DNA of 8,232 bases from an uncultured Clostridia bacterium (GTDB lineage: Bacteria; Bacillota; Clostridia; Lachnospirales; Lachnospiraceae): NCBI GenBank assembly GCA_947088195.1, contig CAMUFS010000122.1, positions 1-8,232 on the forward strand, read 5' to 3'. This document shows positions 1-6,359 of this stretch, piece by piece. The translations under genes were made by a program, and so were the position numbers. The notes under the pieces were generated by a model that saw only the letters and a list, made by a program, of their open reading frames with translations, ran no database searches and was not told the origin of the DNA. The first letter of the stretch is position 1, and the number at the start of each line of letters is the position of its first letter.

Positions 1-838
1 GGTAATACATTCCAGAAACAGTGATAAAATTGGATGGTTTATAATAAAAGCCCTGTCTCCTTTTTAATATTCCCAGAGCCATTACGCTTCCAGAAGTAAA
101 TATAAAATAGGTTCCTATCACAACTAGAAAAACTGCTAAAAAGAAATTTATAAATAGCATTTCATCCGTCTTTGCTGTGACTGACAAAAAGTATCCCCAG
201 CCCAAAATAAGTACACCAGCCGCTGCGAGCAGCCACAGAAATCTTGGTTTCTTTTCTCCTCTTCTGCTTTCCGCAAACAGTTCAATCGGATTTGATTTTC
301 CAACCGCATATAAGCTAAATGCAAGATTAAACAACGCTGCTACACAGAAAAATAGTGTCGTAATCTGAAATGCTTTCAGAGAAAAAGGAAAATCATTTAA
401 AACAGGCAGCTTTATCATATAAAAAAGTAACATAAAAATCAGCTTTGCAAATACAAGCCCAAAGATAACGCCACCCAATATAATGATTCCTGTTGTGACA
501 ATGCTTTCATATAGCATCATAACCATAATATGTTTTTTCTCAAGCCCTAAAATGCTATAAAGCCCCAATTCTTTTTTTCTTCGCTTGATCACAAACCGAT
601 ACGTATAATGTAAAAACGGAAGTATAATAATATTTAATAACACAAATCCTATCATCAACATTATATATGCGTATTGGGCCCTTGGAAGAGTTCCCATAAT
701 AGGATGATAAAGGATAGAAGCAAAAGTAAAATACAGGAAGACAGAAAATATACCAGCTCCAAGATAAGGGAGATACAATTCTTTATTTTTCGCAATACCA
801 GTACAGGCGAGTAGGGGAAGCACCTTATTCTTTTTCAT
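1..838 (-). CDS. BceB-type (FtsX-like) ABC transporter permease, C-terminus beyond the window
   Basis: Membrane half of a peptide-resistance or peptide-sensing ABC transporter. About 279 codons are open from ATG at 838 to the left edge without a stop; BceB permeases usually have around 650 residues and ten membrane segments, so roughly the first 40% is present. Visible are hydrophobic segments near residues 24-46, 58-78, 108-140, 158-178, 200-220 and 228-250. The cytoplasmic motif KRRKKELGLYSILGL (about 85-99) and the SNPIELF segment (about 182-188) are both typical of FtsX/MacB-like permeases. The last visible residues, FITVSGMYY, resemble the start of the second half of BceB proteins. The start is fixed by a near-perfect Shine-Dalgarno site (GGGAGGTGAT, 843-852) and overlaps the ATPase gene by 14 bp, implying translational coupling. 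Family membership is clear; the exact substrate (bacitracin, a lantibiotic or another peptide) is not visible. Confidence 0.93.
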   Translation of the reverse strand, partial: MKKNKVLPLLACTGIAKNKELYLPYLGAGIFSVFLYFTFASILYHPIMGTLPRAQYAYIMLMIGFVLLNIIILPFLHYTYRFVIKRRKKELGLYSILGLEKKHIMVMMLYESIVTTGIIILGGVIFGLVFAKLIFMLLFYMIKLPVLNDFPFSLKAFQITTLFFCVAALFNLAFSLYAVGKSNPIELFAESRRGEKKPRFLWLLAAAGVLILGWGYFLSVTAKTDEMLFINFFLAVFLVVIGTYFIFTSGSVMALGILKRRQGFYYKPSNFITVSGMYY

Positions 839-1598
839 TTGTATCACCTCCCATATGAAGAAGAGTGAGTGTATCTGAAATTAACTTATACATCTCTTCT
901 TTCGTATGCGTGCCCCGGTAAATCTGGTTAAATACACTTCCATCTTTGATAAACAGCACACGTCTTGCATGGCTTGCTGCGCTGATGCTGTGCGTTACCA
1001 TCAGAATTGTCTGTCCCTCCTCATTTACCTTGGCAAATAGTGATAGAAGCTTATCTGCTGCCCTTGAATCTAGTGCTCCTGTCGGCTCATCCGCAAACAC
1101 AATTTTGGGCTGTGTAATCAGAGCTCGCGCCGCTGCGGCACGCTGCTTCTGTCCTCCTGACACCTCATAGGGATATTTGTCAAGCAGATCCTTGATCTCC
1201 AGCTTCTGTGCCAGAGGGGAAAGACGATTATACATCTCCTGATAAGGCACCTGCGCCAACACCAATGGCAGAAAAATATTATCCTGCAATGTTAAAGTAT
1301 CCAGCAAATTAAAATCCTGAAATACAAAACCCATATTATCTCTGCGGAATGCGCAGATATCCTTCTGTCGGATCGCTGTTATATCTCGTTCCTCCAAAAA
1401 TACACTGCCTGTGCTTGGCTTATCCAGCGATGCCAAAATATTTAATAAGGTTGTCTTTCCCGAACCAGACTCACCCATAATCGCCACATATTCGCCCTTT
1501 TCCACAGAAAAACTAACATCATTCAGCGCGCATACCTTCATTCCACCCATGCGGCTTGTATACACTTTCTTTAAATTCTTAATTTCCAACAATGCCAT
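825..1598 (-). CDS. BceA-type ABC transporter ATP-binding protein
   Basis: Cytoplasmic ATPase that should pair with the adjacent permease in a BceAB-like transporter for antimicrobial peptides. With the start used here the protein has 257 residues, normal for the family. Visible motifs are Walker A GESGSGKTT (about 42-50), the Q-loop in FVFQDFNLL (Q94), the ABC signature VSGGQKQR (about 146-153), Walker B IVFADEPTG (about 166-174), the D-loop ALDS and the H-switch VTHS (H203). The frame is open to ATG at 1616, but I prefer ATG at 1598. It has AAAGAGG seven bases upstream and gives the usual N-terminus MALLEIKNLKKVY, whereas the 1616 ATG has no good ribosome site. The permease start lies inside its 3' end. 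No sensor kinase or response regulator gene sits next to it, although such transporters are commonly linked to one. The substrate is inferred from family only. Confidence 0.93.
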   Translation of the reverse strand: MALLEIKNLKKVYTSRMGGMKVCALNDVSFSVEKGEYVAIMGESGSGKTTLLNILASLDKPSTGSVFLEERDITAIRQKDICAFRRDNMGFVFQDFNLLDTLTLQDNIFLPLVLAQVPYQEMYNRLSPLAQKLEIKDLLDKYPYEVSGGQKQRAAAARALITQPKIVFADEPTGALDSRAADKLLSLFAKVNEEGQTILMVTHSISAASHARRVLFIKDGSVFNQIYRGTHTKEEMYKLISDTLTLLHMGGDTNEKE

Positions 1599-1676
1599 AC
1601 TAAAACCTCTTTCCATATCTCTATTATTTAGAAAATCTGAACAATATCTTTTGTCTTACTTGATTTTCTTTTCTCT

Positions 1677-1705
1677 ATTATAACGAATAAAACACAGAGA
1701 TTCCA
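1677..1705 (-). promoter_or_regulatory. Putative sigma-A-type promoter of the BceAB-like transporter
   Basis: On the minus strand a perfect -10 TATAAT (1677-1682) is preceded, 17 bp away, by a weak -35 TGGAAT (1700-1705). A good -10 with a poor -35 is what one expects of a promoter needing an activator, and the palindrome at 1736-1751 lies about 30 bp upstream of the -35. The predicted transcript would start near 1670, leaving about 70 nt before the ATPase start. No terminator is visible after the asparaginase gene, so some read-through transcription is also possible. Confidence 0.5.
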
Positions 1706-1714
1706 TGGATTTAG

Positions 1715-1751
1715 CTTACAGCTTTTCCTCACTGTCTTACAATTTTGTAAG
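1715..1751. promoter_or_regulatory. BceR/GraR-like operator: palindrome plus an extra half-site 21 bp away
   Basis: Positions 1736-1751 form a palindrome with perfect 7-bp arms, CTTACAA and TTGTAAG, around a 2-bp centre. A third half-site, CTTACA at 1715-1720, repeats CTTACA of 1736-1741 in the same orientation exactly 21 bp away, about two helical turns. Palindromes of the ACAA/TTGT kind are known for response regulators of the BceR/GraR group that control such transporters. The site lies upstream of the putative promoter of the BceAB-like genes. The match to that regulator family is from general knowledge and the function is inference; a BlaI-like (TACA/TGTA) repressor is an alternative reader. 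Confidence 0.45.
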
Positions 1752-1786
1752 GTTTGGGTGTAATATGGCTATGTCTTCCTCTCTTT

Positions 1787-2797
1787 TTATAATTCTGGAC
1801 TAAAAAGCTGATCGTAATTAATTTTTTTATAAAACAACCTCTCAATCTCCCGAAAACTTAGCTTTCCCATTCCAAGTATCCACATCAGCTTTGTAAATAC
1901 TGCCTCAAAATTCATATCGTATGCTTCCAGATATGGAATTTTTCCACTCAGGCGTTTTCCCACTTCATAGGTTGACAGATTACTGCCCTCATATGTCACC
2001 TGCGTTGTCATAACAATTATCTTAGAGCCTTCCCGGTACTGCTTCACTAACCTTAGAAAATCTTCTATCATGCTGTCTGGTATGCCTCCCACACCAAAGC
2101 TCTCCACCACTATGCCATCATATTCTTGAAATATAGATGCAAGAATCGCTGGATGCATTCCCGGTGTCAGCTTAAGTGCATATATCCGCTGGCTCATCGC
2201 ATGATAAAAGCTCACCTTTTTCTCCTCTATTTCTGAAGGAAGATAACGCACAATCCTGCCGTGCTGCATAGAGGCAAGCTCTGGAAAATTAATGCTGGAA
2301 AATGCATGATAGCTGAAGCTTTTTGTTTTCTTCGCCCTTGTGCCTGCTATCACTTTTCCATCAAAAATCAGACAGATTCCTTGACTTTTCTGATCCGCAG
2401 CATAAATTATGCTGTCATATAGATTTTTTTTGGCATCGGTGATCTCCATCTGAATTGGCTGCTGTGAACCAGTGAGCACAATCGGTTTCAAAGAATCTTG
2501 TATCAGATAAGAGAGCGCTGCTGCTGTGTATGCCATGGTATCTGTCCCATGACAGACCACAAACCCATCAAAGCTCTCATAGTGCTCCTCAATCTCCCTT
2601 TCTAACTTAAGCCAAATCGTACTGTCCACATTTGTGCTGTCTAAATTACAGATCTGTATGGTCTCTAAGGCAATGTCCGATTCCAGTGATGGCAGATAGG
2701 AAAGAATCTGCCTTGCATCCAAAATTGGCTCCAACCCATATTCTGTTTTTATGGAGGCGATGGTTCCCCCTGTAAATAGCATTAATATTCTTCTCAT
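1787..2797 (-). CDS. ansA: Type I (cytoplasmic) L-asparaginase
   Basis: Hydrolyses L-asparagine to L-aspartate and ammonia in the cytoplasm. The 336 residues match the usual length of AnsA-type enzymes (about 330-340), and no signal peptide is present, which argues against the secreted type II enzyme. The first active-site motif TGGTIAS is at residues 9-15, with T12 the expected nucleophile. The second motif, HGTDTM, is at 83-88, with the T85-D86 pair. A lysine-rich stretch (RAKKTK, 154-159) probably supplies the catalytic lysine. Its ATG overlaps the stop of the cysteine desulfidase gene as ATGA, and no strong Shine-Dalgarno site is seen, so its translation is probably coupled to the upstream gene. 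The GatD subunit of the archaeal amidotransferase shares this fold but is longer and has no place here. I am confident of family and subtype. Confidence 0.95.
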   Translation of the reverse strand: MRRILMLFTGGTIASIKTEYGLEPILDARQILSYLPSLESDIALETIQICNLDSTNVDSTIWLKLEREIEEHYESFDGFVVCHGTDTMAYTAAALSYLIQDSLKPIVLTGSQQPIQMEITDAKKNLYDSIIYAADQKSQGICLIFDGKVIAGTRAKKTKSFSYHAFSSINFPELASMQHGRIVRYLPSEIEEKKVSFYHAMSQRIYALKLTPGMHPAILASIFQEYDGIVVESFGVGGIPDSMIEDFLRLVKQYREGSKIIVMTTQVTYEGSNLSTYEVGKRLSGKIPYLEAYDMNFEAVFTKLMWILGMGKLSFREIERLFYKKINYDQLFSPEL

Positions 2798-4083
2798 ATA
2801 TTTGCCACATCAACCCGATCTATCATAATATTTAATATTTCTGTATCTGTCATCTTCATCCCAACTCTTCCAATATATCCCATACTCTTTATGGTATCTT
2901 CCAGATCCTCCTGTACAATCCCCTCTCCCGGCTGGAATGATACATGCTTCATCGCCATATAATGCGCAAGAATTGCGGCGTCCACCGCGGAGGCTATCTT
3001 GGCCGCACAGGAAGATTTTGCACCATCACAGACAATTCCGCCCACATTTCCTATAGTATTGATAATGGTCAAGCCAACTTCTTCATATGTTCCGCCGCGC
3101 AGATATGTGATCGCTGCCCCTGCACCACATGCAGCGCTGACTGCCCCACAGTAAGCGGACAAGCTTCCAATATATTTTTTTTGGTGAATGGAAATTAAAT
3201 TTGCCACAACCAGAGCACGATAGAGCTGTTCCTTGGTCGCCTCATATTCTTTTGCATACTCTATCACAGGCAGCGATACTGTCATGCCCTGATTGCCACT
3301 GCCGGAATTGATCACAACTGGCATGGAGCAGCCGCCCATTCTGGCATCCGAGCCTGCTGCCGCCTTTGCCCTAGCACGTGTGCGCACATCATTTCCAAAT
3401 ACATCCAGCAAAGTACGCCCAATCTGTGCACCATAGGGATGGATCACTCCCTCCTGCGAGATCGCTGTATTCTTCTCTATCTGATCTCGAATAACCTCCT
3501 CTACATCCGCAAGAGTGAGAGTATCTGCAAAGGTGAGAATATCCCTCACATTTAACAGGGACTTGTCTCCTTTTTCCAATGCACTCTCACTGATCTTATG
3601 TTCATAAATTACTTGATTATCCTTCACTATTTTAGTGATCAGCGTATGGCGGTTAATAATTGTCACCTCGGCACTGTGAGCACTTGTATAAACCTTTGCC
3701 ACAATGTATAAATTCTCCACACCCTCCTGAAGTGAGCATTTACAAAATCCTTGGCGCACCAATTCTTCTGCTCTGAGGACATCCTTCTCTGTCACATCCT
3801 CCAAAACCTCCAGCTCTCTATCTGCATCTCCTCCTACTACTCCAAGCACTGCCGCTATATCAATTCCTTTCCGACCACCAGAATTTGGCACAGTGACCCC
3901 CTTCACGTTTTTAATAATATTGCCACTGCAACACATTTCCATACGCTCTGGCATCTCTCCCAAAATCTTTCTAGCCTTTGCTGCTGCATAAGCGATAGCG
4001 ATTGGCTCTGTACAGCCCAAAGCCGGAACCAATTCATCCTTTAATATCATAATGTACTGATCATATACATGTTTTTCAAGCAT
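2794..4083 (-). CDS. cyuA: L-cysteine desulfidase, CyuA/YhaM (UPF0597) family
   Basis: Expected to break L-cysteine into pyruvate, ammonia and hydrogen sulfide in the cytoplasm using an oxygen-sensitive [4Fe-4S] cluster. The family is related to the alpha chain of iron-sulfur L-serine dehydratase, so serine dehydratase activity is the main alternative. With the start at 4083 the protein has 429 residues, close to E. coli YhaM. Hallmarks are ELVPALGCTEPIAIAYA near the N-terminus (C24, the likely active-site cysteine), a glycine-rich MGGCSMPVVINSGSGNQGM block around residue 252, CGAVSAACGAG (C312, C319) and CDGAKSSC (C352, C359). C312, C352 and C359 are spaced 40 and 7 residues apart, as I recall for the cluster cysteines of the archaeal enzyme. 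The frame stays open to ATG at 4158, but that codon lies in the spacer of an inverted repeat and lacks a ribosome site. ATG at 4083 follows GAGAGTGG and gives the family-like start. It is the first gene of an operon with asparaginase. Confidence 0.88.
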   Translation of the reverse strand: MLEKHVYDQYIMILKDELVPALGCTEPIAIAYAAAKARKILGEMPERMEMCCSGNIIKNVKGVTVPNSGGRKGIDIAAVLGVVGGDADRELEVLEDVTEKDVLRAEELVRQGFCKCSLQEGVENLYIVAKVYTSAHSAEVTIINRHTLITKIVKDNQVIYEHKISESALEKGDKSLLNVRDILTFADTLTLADVEEVIRDQIEKNTAISQEGVIHPYGAQIGRTLLDVFGNDVRTRARAKAAAGSDARMGGCSMPVVINSGSGNQGMTVSLPVIEYAKEYEATKEQLYRALVVANLISIHQKKYIGSLSAYCGAVSAACGAGAAITYLRGGTYEEVGLTIINTIGNVGGIVCDGAKSSCAAKIASAVDAAILAHYMAMKHVSFQPGEGIVQEDLEDTIKSMGYIGRVGMKMTDTEILNIMIDRVDVANI

Positions 4084-4135
4084 TTTTTCCACTCTCTTTT
4101 CTATTCGTATTTTATTTTCACTAGGATATATCTGA

Positions 4136-4165
4136 AAAATACTTTCTGCCAGATGCATATCACAA
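4136..4165 (-). promoter_or_regulatory. Putative promoter of the desulfidase-asparaginase operon
   Basis: On the minus strand TTGTGA (4160-4165) and TATTTT (4136-4141) match the -35 and -10 consensus at four of six bases each and are 18 bp apart. Transcription would begin near 4129, leaving about 45 nt before ATG 4083; this would exclude the longer reading frame from 4158. The -35 lies in the spacer of the inverted repeat at 4146-4176. The match is modest and AT-rich DNA gives such hits by chance, but its place between an upstream terminator and the gene supports it. Confidence 0.35.
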
Positions 4166-4176
4166 TTATCTGGCAG
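4146..4176. promoter_or_regulatory. Inverted repeat, probable operator of the cysteine desulfidase operon
   Basis: CTGCCAGAT (4146-4154) and ATCTGGCAG (4168-4176) are perfect 9-bp inverted arms around a 13-bp spacer. Allowing one mismatch, the arms extend to 4143 and 4179. The arm centres are 22 bp apart, about two helical turns, so a dimeric helix-turn-helix protein could bind both from one face. The putative -35 lies in the spacer, which would suit a repressor. It could instead act as an RNA hairpin if transcription starts further upstream. The repeat itself is seen directly; the regulator is unknown. Confidence 0.6.
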
Positions 4177-4216
4177 GAACGATTCTTAAAACACACTCGT
4201 AGATGTCCATATGCAC

Positions 4217-4260
4217 AAAAAAAGGATCGCCCCGCTGGAAATATTTCCAGCGGAGAATCC
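4217..4260 (-). terminator. Intrinsic terminator behind the chemoreceptor region
   Basis: A perfect palindrome of two 10-bp arms, CCGCTGGAAA (4232-4241) and TTTCCAGCGG (4244-4253), is flanked by an outer GGAT/ATCC pair (4224-4227 and 4257-4260). On the minus strand the stem is followed directly by seven T residues (4217-4223), so it stops leftward transcription and isolates the desulfidase operon. There is no T-run on the other side. It lies 85 bp beyond the chemoreceptor stop but abuts the TAG of a short protein-like reading frame at 4260-4352. Confidence 0.88.
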
Positions 4261-4352
4261 TATGTCATTTTAATATGAATATGTGCCTCATCTTGACACT
4301 GCATTGTATATAAGTCATCGCGTATAAAGAACCTATTTTTAACATTAAACCT
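4260..4352 (-). pseudogene. Possible 3' remnant of a lost gene between the chemoreceptor and the terminator
   Basis: An open stretch of 30 codons ends in TAG (4260-4262), exactly where the terminator stem begins. It is preceded by an in-frame TAA and has no credible start or ribosome site. Its residues, including RDDLYTMQCQDEAHIHIK, look like the mixed polar/hydrophobic end of a real protein rather than a random AT-rich translation. A stop codon next to a terminator is the usual layout of a gene end, so this may be the tail of an older gene whose body was deleted or replaced. I do not recognise the family. Thirty open codons can arise by chance, so confidence is low. Confidence 0.25.
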
Positions 4353-6033
4353 TTAACTTAAACTGCCCTACCAGATGTTCCAGATTCTCTGACTGTGCGG
4401 ACAATTCCTCGCTTGTAGCAGATGTTTCCTGTGCCGCTGCTGAATTGCTCTGAATAACCTCTGATATCTGTTCAACACCTAATTCTAGCTGTTTCATGGA
4501 CTCTGCCTGAGAGACACACAGCTCACTGATCTCATGCGTGGAGCTTGCCAACGACTTAATGCCGTTAATTACTGATTCAATCGCTGATGTCGTCTTAATT
4601 GTAATGTTATTTCCCTCTGCGATTTCTTGAATAGAATTTTCAATTAATCTCTTTGTATTAATTGCAGAATTTGCACTGTCTGACGCAAGCTTGCCGATCT
4701 GATCTGCCACAACAGCAAAGCCCTTTCCTGCCTCTCCTGCCCTTGCTGCCTCGATCGATGCATTTAATGACAACAGATTTGTCTGTGCAGCAATATCCTC
4801 AATCTCTGCAATAATATTTGCAATTTCCTTAGAGGTATTATTAATACGCTCCATAGCATCATTCAACTGCTTAACATCCTCATTGCTCTTTTCTGCCTCT
4901 GCCTCAAATTCCTTGGCGCTGAGATAAGACTTATTAGCCTGCTCTGAGCTGTGGATAACAGCCTCTGTAATTGTCTGAATGGTAGCCGTCAATTCCTCAA
5001 CAGAGCCCGCCTGATCGGTCGCTCCCTCAGCAAGCGACTGTGCACTCTCCGCCATCTGACCTGCGCCCAATGCAACCTGCTCTGATGCCTCATTAATTCG
5101 TCCCATCGTGTCACTCAAAGAATTGGTAAACATGGTGATCGCATCTTCCAATGCCTTAAAGTCACCCTTAAATTCTATATTAGTTGAAACATTAAAATTA
5201 CCCGCTGCAACCTCAGTAAGAGCCTCTGTGAGCTCGGCAATATAAGCCTTGATCATCTCTGCCGCCTCAGCAAAGGAATCTGTCATCTCACCGATCTCGT
5301 CAGGATACATACTCTCAATATCAACATTCAAATTACCCTTTGCAAGCTGAACGGATGCATCCTTCACCTTAATAATAGGCTCAGAGAACATTCTTGATAC
5401 ACTTCCTGCCAACTTCATAGATATCGCTATCGCAATAATAATAACAATCAGCATAACACCAATAATAATATATGTCTGTAGGGTAAGATTGCCAGATACT
5501 CTATTTCCATTATCAACATTTAAGTCAATCAAGCCTTCCACTGCATTCGTAAGCTGCTTCAAGGTAGGTTTTCCCTGTGTCATCAATATCTCGATAGCTT
5601 CTTGATTTTTATTTTCTGTAGCAAGCTGTCTTACTTCTTTAAAAATAGCACGATACTTTGGAAGCAGCTCATCGATCGTCGCCAAAAACTGCTGCTCTTC
5701 CTTTGTAACACAATGCTCTTTTACTATGGCTAAAGCTTCATCTGTCAGAACCTTTACCTCATCTAATTCTGTACCTGTTGCCCGTAAATCTGCCTCATCT
5801 TCCAAAAAAATCAATTCCCTTACCAGCGCTGGCTCCTTGTTCAGATATGTACTGAAAATACCAATCTCGCCCTGAGAAAAACCATTGTTGACCAATGCTT
5901 TACTGTAGCTTGTATCTGCATACAATAAGATAAACAGCCCCACAATTCCAGATAAGCTGGCGAGGATTACTACCAGTGTAAAGCAAAATCTCAGCTTCCT
6001 TTCCACCTTCATCATCTTGATTTTTTCAATCAT
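4345..6033 (-). CDS. Methyl-accepting chemotaxis protein with a periplasmic-type sensor domain
   Basis: Transmembrane chemoreceptor that should pass ligand information through CheW to the CheA kinase and so steer motility. The 562 residues show a short basic N-terminus, a first membrane helix (about 15-38) and an extracellular, mostly helical sensor region of about 148 residues (39-186), probably of the four-helix-bundle type. A second membrane helix follows (about 187-206), then a HAMP domain (about 208-262, with DEIGEM at its second helix) and a second HAMP-like segment (EVAAGNFNV, about 274-305). The long cytoplasmic coiled coil has a canonical hairpin tip around residues 411-440 (IAAQTNLLSLNASIEAARAG). 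The C-terminus ends LVGQFKLKV, with no CheR-binding pentapeptide tail. ATG 6033 has GGGAGG upstream (6045-6050), 11 bases away. No other chemotaxis gene is adjacent, so it is a stand-alone receptor. The ligand cannot be read from the sequence. Confidence 0.96.
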   Translation of the reverse strand: MIEKIKMMKVERKLRFCFTLVVILASLSGIVGLFILLYADTSYSKALVNNGFSQGEIGIFSTYLNKEPALVRELIFLEDEADLRATGTELDEVKVLTDEALAIVKEHCVTKEEQQFLATIDELLPKYRAIFKEVRQLATENKNQEAIEILMTQGKPTLKQLTNAVEGLIDLNVDNGNRVSGNLTLQTYIIIGVMLIVIIIAIAISMKLAGSVSRMFSEPIIKVKDASVQLAKGNLNVDIESMYPDEIGEMTDSFAEAAEMIKAYIAELTEALTEVAAGNFNVSTNIEFKGDFKALEDAITMFTNSLSDTMGRINEASEQVALGAGQMAESAQSLAEGATDQAGSVEELTATIQTITEAVIHSSEQANKSYLSAKEFEAEAEKSNEDVKQLNDAMERINNTSKEIANIIAEIEDIAAQTNLLSLNASIEAARAGEAGKGFAVVADQIGKLASDSANSAINTKRLIENSIQEIAEGNNITIKTTSAIESVINGIKSLASSTHEISELCVSQAESMKQLELGVEQISEVIQSNSAAAQETSATSEELSAQSENLEHLVGQFKLKV

Positions 6034-6076
6034 AACTCTTTCGTCCTCCCTTGAAGATATAATCTTGATTACTCAT
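6026..6076 (-). CDS. Short leader ORF overlapping the chemoreceptor start
   Basis: Sixteen codons from ATG at 6076, starting MSNQDYIF and ending KSYD, close with TGA at 6026-6028, inside the first codons of the chemoreceptor gene in another frame (8-bp overlap). An AGGAG sequence (6081-6085) precedes the ATG by 4 nt, slightly close. The chemoreceptor ribosome site GGGAGG lies within this reading frame, so ribosomes translating it would pass over that site and stop at the receptor start. This could couple or tune receptor translation. The sequence layout is direct observation; translation is inference, and a chance ORF of this size is possible. Confidence 0.35.
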   Translation of the reverse strand: MSNQDYIFKGGRKSYD

Positions 6077-6155
6077 ATTTCTCCTAAAATATTACTCTTC
6101 TTTACTTTCATCAGCTTAGATACAATACCATATTCTACTGTCAAGGTTCCCGTTT

Positions 6156-6180
6156 TTAACAAAATCTTAACATCTGTTAA
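6156..6180. repeat. Cluster of three TTAACA half-sites in the chemoreceptor leader
   Basis: TTAACA occurs at 6156-6161 and again at 6167-6172, 11 bp apart in the same direction, and its inverse TGTTAA follows at 6175-6180. The last two form a 14-bp palindrome with a 2-bp centre. The cluster begins just downstream of the predicted transcription start (about 6184), where a bound protein would block transcription. A regulator is not known, and the AT-rich setting makes chance repeats more likely. Confidence 0.3.
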
Positions 6181-6190
6181 AGGCTTATTT

Positions 6191-6219
6191 ATTATAACAT
6201 TTTTTTTATAAAGATACAA
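6191..6219 (-). promoter_or_regulatory. Extended -10 sigma-A-type promoter of the chemoreceptor gene
   Basis: On the minus strand TTGTAT (6214-6219) and a perfect TATAAT (6191-6196) are separated by 17 bp, and the -10 carries the TGn extension. The leader would be about 150 nt long. I looked for a motility sigma factor (SigD/FliA) site, TAAA followed by GCCGATAA, which is common ahead of chemoreceptor genes, and did not find one. A second weak TTGACA at 6139-6144 has only a poor -10 match. Confidence 0.55.
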
Positions 6220-6260
6220 CCTCTTTTCAGACTGTTTTTAAAAAATTATAAAAAAAATCT

Positions 6261-6297
6261 AAAAAAACAACGAATAATCTGCTTTGCAAATCACCCG
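6261..6297 (-). terminator. Wobble-rich intrinsic terminator of the cotJ operon
   Basis: Read on the minus strand, 12 bases (6286-6297) can pair with 12 bases (6271-6282) across an AAA loop without a mismatch, but four of the pairs are G-U. The stem is followed by TTGTTTTTTT and further T-runs down to about 6240. The DNA palindrome is therefore poor although the RNA hairpin is complete. Its place, about 60 bp after the cotJC stop and before the chemoreceptor promoter, fits the end of the cotJ transcript. Confidence 0.6.
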
Positions 6298-6359
6298 CTG
6301 TTTTTTTCTTCTTTTTTCTATACAAATATTTGTTGTTTTATCTTGAATATATTACTTCC

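Noticed and set aside
177..368. Plus-strand reading frame opposite the permease.
   Set aside because: It lies fully inside the well-supported permease gene and has no ribosome site or recognisable motif.
4069..4278. Plus-strand reading frame of 69 codons opposite the desulfidase start.
   Set aside because: It overlaps the promoter, inverted repeat and terminator on the other strand and has no Shine-Dalgarno site or family features.
6034..6190. Possible cyclic-di-GMP riboswitch in the long chemoreceptor leader.
   Set aside because: The conserved GEMM core bases and a tetraloop-receptor arrangement are not present; the leader shows only a short ORF and half-site repeats.
6322..6333. Perfect 12-bp palindrome ACAAATATTTGT after cotJC.
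   Set aside because: It is purely A/T apart from one pair, has no T-run in the needed direction, and the better terminator lies just downstream at 6261-6297.
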